Shown here: piece after piece, positions 1 to 6,215 of the stretch
Layout: each line of letters opens with the position of its first letter
Numbering within the stretch: position 1 is the first letter of the stretch
NCBI GenBank assembly: GCA_964472265.1
Contig: CAYYJO010000069.1
Location: 1 to 11,200, forward strand
Reading direction: 5' to 3'
Origin: JAGNLA01 sp964472265
GTDB lineage: Bacteria > Caldisericota > Caldisericia > JAAYUI01
Length of the DNA: 11,200 nucleotides
Notes under the pieces: model-generated
Database searches by the model: none
Told to the model about the DNA's origin: nothing
The model's input: the letters and a program-made list of their open reading frames with translations, nothing else
Translations under genes and position numbers: made by a program

Positions 1-1928
1 GTACCTGGTCGATGGGTGACGGTCAGGTCTACGACACAAACGCTGACAAGAGCGAAATCTCCCATACATACACAGCTCCTGGCGTTTATGAGGTTGGTTT
101 CACGGCAACTGACGACAGGAGCAACACCTCAAAGCCAGTTCTTTCCAGAGTGACAGTCATTGATAACAAATTGCCAGTCGTGGCCATTGATGGCAATTGG
201 CCTGACAAGGCTTATATCGGTTTTGAATCACTCTTTCCGGTCACCGTTACCGATGCCGAATCGGAGCTTCAGAGCCTGATGATCGACTTTGGAGACCTGA
301 CCACCGAGAAGCTTGATATTTCTGGTGGTGAATTCAGGCATATCTTTAAACACACCTACACAAAGCCAGGCCAGTTCAATGTCACAGTCACCCCAACCGA
401 CAGGTATGGCGAAGGTGAGCCATTCCCAAAACCGGCATGGCCGGTGAAAGTTGAAGGTGAGGCTCTTGGCGGGATCATCCTCAAAATCGACGGGGCAAGC
501 AGTAGAACCGTGCGTCTTGTTGGCCCATTTCCTTCAACCCATGTTGCTTTCGAGGCAACGCTTGGCTCCGACCCAATAAACACGGGCGAAGTTTTGCCTG
601 TCGGCCAGTACAGGTTGCTCGCCTCCGATCTCTCCTTTGGCTTTGAAGGGGTTGATGATTTAGTAGACGTAAAACCGTTTGAGGCCACAACAGTTGAAGC
701 ATCTGTCTGGATTCCGTCAATTTCTATGGAGCCGGTTGTGAAATCAGGAACGGCAATGGTCGGTCTCAGACTAACAAATCAGAATGGTGTCGAAATCTCG
801 AAAAACGCAATGTTTTCGGCATCAGTCGACAATGGAACAATTGAGGATCAGGCTTCCTTTGAGGAAGGCCGTGGATTTATATGGATAAAACCTCAGCAGT
901 TGACCATCAACGTTTCGGTTTCAGCCAGAATCGGATTTGTTGTGTGCAAGTCCACAAAACTGATGATGTTTCCAATGCCTTTGAACAAGATCAAGCTCAC
1001 ACCGCAAACCCAGGAAGGCCAGACAAACGTTGTTGTGACAAGTCCGGGCATGATCTCTGGCCAGCTTGAGCTTTCATGGTCGCTTTTTGACCGGATCGAA
1101 AGAAAGACTGTTCCAACAAGCCTGCTTTTTGCTGACCTCCCAAAAAGGTTCTACATCTCCTCGGCTCCTTTCAAAATTCCTGTCAAACCGGCTCAGTCAA
1201 ACCCAGACCGATACACGCTCTCCGTTGCCTGTGAAATCCAGATGACCGGCGTGAGGATTTCTGACACCTGCTCTTTTGACCCGTGCGCTGGCAAAAACAA
1301 ACTTGAAGCTGGCTGGGGAATGTTGCCTGATGGCAAAACCGGAATCGACCTGACCATCAAAGACCCGTTTGGAAGGCCGATAGGTGGTCAGATTGTGAAA
1401 CTTTCCTACGAATTTGGCAGGGCAATCGGCTGGATTCCTTCAACGGCCAACTTTGACAGCTTCCCAAAAATTGTGACAACCGATGTGGCCGGATACGCCT
1501 GGACTTCGTTTGATCTTAAAACCTTCCTGGCCGGCATTGAGGTTGAGGACGTGAAAGTGACCATGACAACTGTCTGTTCAGGTCTGACCTATGTAAAAAC
1601 CGTTTCTATCCCGCCACCCAAAGAGTCGCCGTCAATCTTTGCCGAAGTCACACAAAAGGGCACTGGATTCACGGTTTCCCTCAAAGCGCTCGATCCGTCT
1701 GGTGAGATTGCTGCAGGTTACTGGCTGGACATAAGGATTTCCTGTTGCGAACCGGCACAGCTTGCCGACCTTGGCTACCCTCCGTCATCAATCCGAACCA
1801 GCCACAACGGAACAGCACATTTTGACATAAAACAACCGACGCACCCACTAACCCTGACAGTTAGGGCAACCATTGCCGGTCTGCCTGCCATGTGCATGGT
1901 TGAAATTCCAAAAACAAAAAATCCCTGA
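1..1928 (+). CDS. PKD / Ig-like repeat surface or secreted protein, 5'-truncated by window edge
   Basis: The reading frame is already open at the left edge (first full codon at nt 3) and ends with TGA at 1926-1928, so about 642 C-terminal residues are visible and the true start lies upstream. Two PKD domains are recognisable. The first covers about nt 3-170, with a WSMGDG-like strand and the motif HTYTAPG at 63-83. The second covers about 175-465, with DFGD and HTYTKPG at 351-371. The remainder reads as beta-rich Ig-like modules. A bacterial Ig (Big_1-like) pattern with VDNGTI starts near 825. Another lies around 1320-1600, with a TTDVAGYAW strand, and a last one around 1640-1925. PKD and Ig-like arrays in bacteria usually form extracellular stalks or carbohydrate/protein-binding modules. 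No catalytic domain, transmembrane segment or sorting signal is visible in this part. The gene ends 12 nt before the next start, implying co-transcription with the glycosidase. The PKD assignment is firm; the Ig-like boundaries and the function are inference. Confidence 0.85.
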   Translation, partial: TWSMGDGQVYDTNADKSEISHTYTAPGVYEVGFTATDDRSNTSKPVLSRVTVIDNKLPVVAIDGNWPDKAYIGFESLFPVTVTDAESELQSLMIDFGDLTTEKLDISGGEFRHIFKHTYTKPGQFNVTVTPTDRYGEGEPFPKPAWPVKVEGEALGGIILKIDGASSRTVRLVGPFPSTHVAFEATLGSDPINTGEVLPVGQYRLLASDLSFGFEGVDDLVDVKPFEATTVEASVWIPSISMEPVVKSGTAMVGLRLTNQNGVEISKNAMFSASVDNGTIEDQASFEEGRGFIWIKPQQLTINVSVSARIGFVVCKSTKLMMFPMPLNKIKLTPQTQEGQTNVVVTSPGMISGQLELSWSLFDRIERKTVPTSLLFADLPKRFYISSAPFKIPVKPAQSNPDRYTLSVACEIQMTGVRISDTCSFDPCAGKNKLEAGWGMLPDGKTGIDLTIKDPFGRPIGGQIVKLSYEFGRAIGWIPSTANFDSFPKIVTTDVAGYAWTSFDLKTFLAGIEVEDVKVTMTTVCSGLTYVKTVSIPPPKESPSIFAEVTQKGTGFTVSLKALDPSGEIAAGYWLDIRISCCEPAQLADLGYPPSSIRTSHNGTAHFDIKQPTHPLTLTVRATIAGLPAMCMVEIPKTKNP

Positions 1929-1929
1929 T

Positions 1930-1934
1930 GGAGG
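1930..1934 (+). promoter_or_regulatory. Ribosome binding site fixing the TTG start of the glycosidase gene
   Basis: GGAGG lies six bases before a TTG codon at 1941 and just after the stop codon of the upstream gene. No in-frame ATG or GTG sits at suitable spacing, and starting at this TTG yields an intact signal peptide (MKK followed by a hydrophobic stretch). This decides the unusual start. Confidence 0.75.
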
Positions 1935-1940
1935 ACTCTC

Positions 1941-3059
1941 TTGAAAAAGATCATTCTCATAGTCGCCCTCACGGCAACCATTACCTCTGGAGTTGCCGTT
2001 GCCAAAGCGCCTGAAAACTTCACCTACCAGGCAAAACAGGTCAAGGTTGGCAGCAAAACCTACAATGTGAAGGTTTGTACAATCGATGCCACAAAAGCAC
2101 CGGTTGAAATCACGCTCGGACTGGCAAACCAGAGGCTGTTTAGAAGGGACGACCCGGCAAAGGTTGCCTCGTTTGAAAAAGCAGTATGCGCCATGACCGG
2201 CCCCTACCACAACGAATCCGGCGGATGGAGCAACTACCTCTTTGACAGCCACTACATCGTTGACGGCAAAACTGTAAGGATTTTCAACGGTGGCTCCAAC
2301 TTCTGCGCAACCAAGGACGGCAAATGGCTCTGGGGCAGGCTCAGATTCAAAATCATGGGCAAGGTTCAGGAAAAGCTGCTTCCACCGTCACTCACCGATG
2401 TCTATGTAAGCGGTGTCAACCAGCCGCCATCGGCTTCATCGACAACGCTTTACACGGAAGAATGGGGATCGATACCAACAACTTACGCCTCAACCTGCGT
2501 TGTCATTGAAAAAGGTGTGGTAACAAACGTTGCAACCGGCCCTGTCAAAATCCCGAAAGGCGCCGCCGTGCTCATGTACACCGGCTCAAACCGTGACAGG
2601 TGCAGCAAGGCGAAGTGGCCAAAAGGGTACATCAGGAAAGGGCTTCACATCAACCTCTACTGGAAGGCGGAGTCCGGCAACAACGTCGACCTGAACAAAT
2701 GGCGTGAAAGCTCGATCATCTTTGGCGGATCGCCAACCGTTGTCAAAGACGGCAAGGCTTACTGGAACCTGGCCGAGGACAAGTCCTACAACACTGACGC
2801 AATGAGCTACAACGCTCCAAGGTCGGCCTTTGGAATCGACGGAAAAGGCAAGGCTTTCATGGTCACCTTCACCGATGCCATCTCGATAAGGGAGGAAGGG
2901 CCTGTTCTTGTTCAGCTTGGGGTCAGGCACGCCTTCAACCTTGACGGCGGATGCTCGACGTTCCTATATTTTGACGGTTCCGTAATGGAGGACAACTGCC
3001 GCGATTTGCCTGCAATTATTATTGCGAGACAGAAAGTTGTTCCAAAGCTGTCGCAATAG
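1941..3059 (+). CDS. Secreted phosphodiester glycosidase family protein (NAGPA domain)
   Basis: The protein has 372 residues, starts at TTG, and is preceded by GGAGG. Residues 1-21 form a signal peptide (MKKIILIVAL..., with A-V-A before the likely cut), so the product is exported. The body matches the NAGPA / phosphodiester glycosidase fold. A central VNQPP...LYTEEWGS segment corresponds to the family's 'VN...lYTp.wG' strand. It is followed by a PRSAFGIDGKGK segment and then by the signature NLDGGCS at residues 333-339. A closing Arg (CRDLPAIIIAR) matches the usual R.V.NAI end. In the family the signature is normally NLDGGGS, so Cys338 replaces a Gly. The family includes the human enzyme that uncovers mannose-6-phosphate; bacterial members are thought to act on sugar phosphodiesters in cell-wall or exopolysaccharide material, but the substrate here is unknown. 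It is probably translated from the same mRNA as the upstream PKD protein. A strong hairpin follows about 30 nt after the stop codon. Confidence 0.88.
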   Translation: MKKIILIVALTATITSGVAVAKAPENFTYQAKQVKVGSKTYNVKVCTIDATKAPVEITLGLANQRLFRRDDPAKVASFEKAVCAMTGPYHNESGGWSNYLFDSHYIVDGKTVRIFNGGSNFCATKDGKWLWGRLRFKIMGKVQEKLLPPSLTDVYVSGVNQPPSASSTTLYTEEWGSIPTTYASTCVVIEKGVVTNVATGPVKIPKGAAVLMYTGSNRDRCSKAKWPKGYIRKGLHINLYWKAESGNNVDLNKWRESSIIFGGSPTVVKDGKAYWNLAEDKSYNTDAMSYNAPRSAFGIDGKGKAFMVTFTDAISIREEGPVLVQLGVRHAFNLDGGCSTFLYFDGSVMEDNCRDLPAIIIARQKVVPKLSQ

Positions 3060-3091
3060 AACCTGTTGAGTTGTTGAAAAAATGAGAAATG

Positions 3092-3116
3092 AAACCGTGA
3101 CAAATTGTCACGGTTT
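3092..3116 (+). terminator. Perfect 12-bp hairpin after the glycosidase gene, likely terminator
   Basis: AAACCGTGACAA (3092-3103) and TTGTCACGGTTT (3105-3116) are exact reverse complements around one base, giving a 25-nt near-perfect palindrome whose loop would open to a few bases. An A-rich tract precedes it. Only three T residues close the 3' arm and no longer T run follows, so intrinsic termination on the + strand is plausible but not textbook. It sits 33 nt after the stop at 3059. It could instead act as a protein-binding dyad. Confidence 0.5.
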
Positions 3117-3124
3117 GCATAAAA

Positions 3125-3232
3125 AACATATCTGAAAGGCCTTGAGGAAATAAGAATATGTTCGGGAACGGTGGAAACGTTGCTAGGGTTGCCCGAGAAG
3201 AACTAGAACAAAAACGGCCTTTTGTTCTAGTT
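3125..3232 (+). promoter_or_regulatory. Candidate structured RNA leader upstream of argS (uncharacterised)
   Basis: Consecutive and nested inverted repeats occupy this part of the 303-nt spacer. Helix 1 pairs AACATAT (3125-3131) with ATATGTT (3156-3162). Helix 2 pairs CGGG (3163-3166) with CCCG (3192-3195). Inside it, AACG (3167-3170) pairs with CGTT (3178-3181). A separate 13-bp hairpin joins AACTAGAACAAAA (3201-3213) to TTTTGTTCTAGTT (3220-3232) around a six-base loop. The last hairpin could terminate or regulate transcription into argS, although no long U tract follows. TGGAAAC at 3172-3178 resembles the T-box acceptor bulge (TGGNACC), but the other T-box elements are not seen. Pairings were found by eye; no family is assigned and no promoter was located with confidence. 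The remaining bases up to 3362 are AT-rich with nothing else recognisable. Confidence 0.35.
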
Positions 3233-3362
3233 TGATTGGAATCCCCAAATCTTTTCAATTCTCTGAGCAAAAATTTTTTGATCGCTTCGTAGTTTATTAC
3301 AACTGTCATGATGATCAGTTTTGATTCTGGTAAACCCCAACTTTTCCGCTATCCTTAGTCAC

Positions 3363-5003
3363 ATGGAACCAAAACACCAAAACATGAGCCTCAGGCAGGC
3401 GGTTGCAGGAAAACTCGCTTCCGCCCTCCAAAAAATGAATGTGGAGTTCACACCCGACGTAACACGCCCCGATTCGACCGATCACGGCGACTGGTCGTCA
3501 AACTGCGCGATGGCTCTTGCCAAACAGATGAAGAAGGCGCCAAGAATGGTTGCTGATGAAATACTTAAAAATCTCGATTTGTCAATGTTTTCAAAAGTTG
3601 AGGTTGTTGGCCCCGGATTCATGAATTTTTTCCTCAAACCAGAAATCGTCATGGAATTTGTAAATGATGCCTGCGCTGACGGTTTTGGCAGGTCGACGCT
3701 TGGCAACGGAAAAAGGATCATGGTTGAGTTCGTATCGGCAAATCCAACTGGCCCGGTCACTGTGGCAAACGGTCGCGGCGCACCCCTTGGTGACTCGATT
3801 GCCAGGCTGCTCGAGTGGGTCGGGTTTGATGTCCACCGTGAGTTTTACGTCAATGACAGGGGATCAAAAATCACAAACCTTGGTCGGTCACTTGAGCAAA
3901 GATACAGGCAGGCGCGTGGCCTCGACTGGTCGATGCCAGAGGAAGGCTATCCAGGCGAATACCTTTTGGACATCGCCAAAGAGATGGTGCCAGATTTTGG
4001 CAGCGCTCCGTTTGAAATGAAGGACGACGAAAGGGTGACGTTCTTTGGCCGGCAGGCGGTTGAGAGGATGATCGGCTGGCAAAGGCGCGTTTTTGAAAAG
4101 TTCGGAATCAGGTTTGACCTGTGGTTTTCGGAAAGGGAGATGGCCGAAAAGGGTGCAATCGAGCAGACGCTTGAAAGACTGAAAAAAACCGGCTGCATCT
4201 ACGAATCTGAAGGAGCCCTGTGGCTTCGTTCGACCGATTTCGGCGACGACAAGGATTTTGTGGTTGTAAAGTCAACCGGCGATGCAACCTACACACTCGG
4301 TGACATCGCCTACCACATCGGAAAGTTTGACCGTGGCTTTGACCTGGCAATCGATCTGATGGGTGCCGACCACCACGGCCACGTTGGCCCGATGCATGCA
4401 GGACTTCAGGCGCTTGGCATCGACCACGAAAGGCTTGAGTTTGTGCTTTATCAGCTCGTGCACCTGTTCAGGGGCGACCAGCAGATAAAAATGAGCAAGT
4501 CCAGCGGTGAGTTTGTCACACTTGAGGAGCTCCTTGATGAAGTCGGTGTCGACGCTTCCAGATATTTCTACCTCATGCGGTCAAGCGACACCCATCTGAA
4601 CTTCGATCTTGAGCTTGCAAAATCCCAGACGATGGACAACCCGGTTTATTATGTCCAGTACGCCCACGTCAGGTGCTGTGCGATAATGGATGATGAGAGG
4701 GCGAAGGATGTTGATGTTACAAAGGCAACGCCTTTTGACCACCCGCTTGAAAACGCGCTTGCAATGGAGCTTCTGACTTTCCCGGACGAGGTCAGGGCGT
4801 CGGCATCGGCACGCACTCCACACAGAATCGCCGCATACGCCGAGAAAGTGGCTCAGGCGCTTCACTCGTTCTATTACGAATGCCACGTTCTCAACCAGGA
4901 GCCTGACGTGAAAGCCCGAAGGATGCTGCTTGTCATGGCCACAAGAAACGTTTTGAAGGGCTGTCTTGACATTCTTGGAGTGAGCGCACCGAACAGGATG
5001 TAG
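3363..5003 (+). CDS. argS: Arginyl-tRNA synthetase
   Basis: This cytoplasmic class I aminoacyl-tRNA synthetase attaches arginine to tRNA-Arg. It has 546 residues from ATG 3363, a normal bacterial ArgRS length. The N-terminal additional domain covers roughly residues 8-105. The Rossmann catalytic domain starts around 120 with EFVSANPTGP, REFYVND follows, and KMSKS lies at residues 376-380 within KMSKSSGEFVTLEEL. The DALR anticodon-binding domain covers about 430-546 and ends in the family-typical SAPNRM. The HIGH signature that should follow SANPTGP reads TVAN (residues 133-136), so both histidines are replaced; the rest of the motif (NGRGAPLGD) is well conserved. The frame is open upstream to a TTG at 3321, but the N-terminus fits ATG 3363 or ATG 3384 (MSLRQAV) better. 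None of these starts has a visible Shine-Dalgarno sequence. TATCCT at 3350-3355 could be a -10 box giving an almost leaderless mRNA. The gene looks monocistronic, with a terminator right behind it. Confidence 0.96.
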   Translation: MEPKHQNMSLRQAVAGKLASALQKMNVEFTPDVTRPDSTDHGDWSSNCAMALAKQMKKAPRMVADEILKNLDLSMFSKVEVVGPGFMNFFLKPEIVMEFVNDACADGFGRSTLGNGKRIMVEFVSANPTGPVTVANGRGAPLGDSIARLLEWVGFDVHREFYVNDRGSKITNLGRSLEQRYRQARGLDWSMPEEGYPGEYLLDIAKEMVPDFGSAPFEMKDDERVTFFGRQAVERMIGWQRRVFEKFGIRFDLWFSEREMAEKGAIEQTLERLKKTGCIYESEGALWLRSTDFGDDKDFVVVKSTGDATYTLGDIAYHIGKFDRGFDLAIDLMGADHHGHVGPMHAGLQALGIDHERLEFVLYQLVHLFRGDQQIKMSKSSGEFVTLEELLDEVGVDASRYFYLMRSSDTHLNFDLELAKSQTMDNPVYYVQYAHVRCCAIMDDERAKDVDVTKATPFDHPLENALAMELLTFPDEVRASASARTPHRIAAYAEKVAQALHSFYYECHVLNQEPDVKARRMLLVMATRNVLKGCLDILGVSAPNRM

Positions 5004-5022
5004 TCCATAGCTGAATCAATCC

Positions 5023-5053
5023 AAATGATGCCGTAAATTACGGAATCATTTTT
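5023..5053 (+). terminator. Intrinsic terminator of argS
   Basis: The outer arms AAATGAT (5023-5029) and ATCATTT (5045-5051) enclose a single G-A mismatch and the inner arms CCGTAA (5031-5036) and TTACGG (5038-5043). The 3' side runs into five T residues (5049-5053). It lies 20 nt after the argS stop codon and has the expected form of a rho-independent terminator with a very small loop. Confidence 0.68.
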
Positions 5054-5061
5054 GCTTCCTA

Positions 5062-5090
5062 TTGCCAAATCAAGTAAAATGCAATAATAT
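5062..5090 (+). promoter_or_regulatory. Candidate sigma70-type promoter for the tandem GNAT gene
   Basis: TTGCCA (5062-5067, five of six matches to TTGACA) is followed 17 bases later by TAATAT (5085-5090). AATAAT at 5083-5088 is an alternative -10 with closer identity but 15-base spacing. It lies just behind the argS terminator and about 50 nt before the next start codon, where a new transcript should begin. This is by-eye matching only. Confidence 0.42.
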
Positions 5091-5136
5091 CCTGTCATGA
5101 ATTTCGGGAGTCACCACACCCCCAGGCAAAGGAAAC

Positions 5137-6162
5137 ATGACTATGGATGCTGAGGTTCTGGCACTTTCTAAAATCGACCTGCTTGGAAAATGGTTTCCGG
5201 CATTCCTGAAGTTTTTCAGAAGCCACAACCTTGAGCGTTTCCCAGAGGAAAAACCGTGGGAAGAAGAGATGGTCCGAAGGTTAGTGAACAGGGAGGAAGA
5301 CTGCCAAAACCGTTTCATTGCCTGCGATGGTGGCGGGATTGTCGGCTATTCATCCGTTGGGAAGTGGCTCAACGACGAAACCGGCTCATTCCTCTGCTCA
5401 GTACTCAGGGATCACCGAAACTCGGGGCTTGGATCAAAACTTGCCAGATTGTCGCTTTCAAATGCCTTTGAACAAGGCTACAGATCGGTTTTCAGCCAAA
5501 CTTACAATGAAGTTGGTGAAAGGTTTGCTGCAAAGTTTGGCGGGGACGTCATCGGTTGCCAGTCCACAAGAATGCTTGAGCTGGCAAGGGTCGGCTGGAA
5601 TCTTGTGGGCGACTGGATTTCAAAATCAACATCAAAAAATCCTGATGTCAAAATAGTTTTCCAAACGACAATCCATGATGCCCAGCTTGAACCGCTCTCA
5701 AGGGTTTCTCTTGAAATATCTGACGAACTCTTTGCTTTAAACCGTTACAGGGCAAAGGCCACCTTCGAATCGGAGGAAAAGGAGTGGAGGCGCAGGCAGG
5801 ACGAATCAAGTGAACCAGGCAAAACCAGACTTTTTCTCTTTGCAACCGACCTTTGCGGTCAAATCCTTGGCTACACGTTTTGTGTGATAAACTCAAGCGA
5901 CCCGTCATTTGTAACTCAAGGGATGACTGCTGTTCCTAAAGAATTCAGGGGACGTGGCCTGGGGAAGCTTTTAAAGGCGTCAATGCTTGAAAAGCTGAGA
6001 GAAAACTACAAGTCGGCAAAGGTTGTCAGAACGTTCAACAACGACCTGAACGCACCGATGGTGGCCATCAACAGCAAGCTGGGGTTTGAAAGAAAGACGG
6101 TTTATACGGATTTCATGCTCGACATTTCAACAGCCGTGGGCAAACTGAGGCCTGATAAATAA
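5137..6162 (+). CDS. Tandem GNAT-domain N-acetyltransferase
   Basis: The protein has 341 residues and two GCN5-related acetyltransferase modules in a row. In the N-terminal module the acetyl-CoA-binding motif A reads LRDHRNSGLGSKLARLSL (residues 90-107), a somewhat weakened R-x-x-G-x-G loop. In the C-terminal module it reads VPKEFRGRGLGKLLK (266-280), a near-ideal R-G-R-G-L-G loop, and NAPM...NSKLGF follows at 305-319, the usual end of the domain. The C-terminal copy is therefore the likely active one, and the N-terminal copy may be degenerate. Tandem GNAT architecture is known from, for example, mycothiol synthase, but nothing here shows that substrate; the acceptor is unknown. No signal peptide is present, so the product is cytoplasmic. 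AAGGA at 5129-5133 lies only three bases before ATG 5137 but nine before ATG 5143, so the start may be two codons later. It is followed after 53 nt by the first propeller-like gene with no clear terminator between. Confidence 0.85.
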   Translation: MTMDAEVLALSKIDLLGKWFPAFLKFFRSHNLERFPEEKPWEEEMVRRLVNREEDCQNRFIACDGGGIVGYSSVGKWLNDETGSFLCSVLRDHRNSGLGSKLARLSLSNAFEQGYRSVFSQTYNEVGERFAAKFGGDVIGCQSTRMLELARVGWNLVGDWISKSTSKNPDVKIVFQTTIHDAQLEPLSRVSLEISDELFALNRYRAKATFESEEKEWRRRQDESSEPGKTRLFLFATDLCGQILGYTFCVINSSDPSFVTQGMTAVPKEFRGRGLGKLLKASMLEKLRENYKSAKVVRTFNNDLNAPMVAINSKLGFERKTVYTDFMLDISTAVGKLRPDK

Positions 6163-6205
6163 ACCGAAATTCCCGGAAACCGGTATTTGTCCTGAAGCAT
6201 CAATT

Positions 6206-6210
6206 GGAGG
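6206..6210 (+). promoter_or_regulatory. Ribosome binding site fixing the start at ATG 6216
   Basis: GGAGG ends five bases before ATG 6216. A TTG at 6204 is in the same frame but overlaps this site, so it is not credible as a start. The ATG at 6211 is out of frame. Starting at 6216 gives a clean signal peptide (MWNRFLLVLIVSVFF). Confidence 0.7.
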
Positions 6211-6215
6211 ATGGA

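Noticed and set aside
1848..2252. 134-residue open frame on the minus strand
   Set aside because: Antisense shadow spanning the end of the PKD gene and the start of the glycosidase gene, with no ribosome binding site or recognisable domain.
3161..3200. Guanidine-I (ykkC) riboswitch: CTAGGGTT followed by CCGAG
   Set aside because: Two short blocks resemble conserved ykkC segments, but the spacing and the hairpin between them and the downstream conserved half are missing, and argS is not a known target.
3060..3362. Canonical T-box leader for argS
   Set aside because: Only a partial acceptor-bulge match; no specifier-loop stem or terminal-loop motifs are visible, and the discriminator pairing would be wrong. 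Kept only as an uncharacterised leader.
3321..3362. TTG start extending argS by 14 residues
   Set aside because: No ribosome binding site, and the extra residues are not typical of ArgRS N-termini; ATG 3363 or 3384 fits better.
5097..5153. 18-codon ORF (ATG 5097) overlapping the start of the GNAT gene, possible leader peptide
   Set aside because: It has no suitably spaced ribosome binding site and its sequence shows no attenuation feature; it probably lies at the transcript start by chance.
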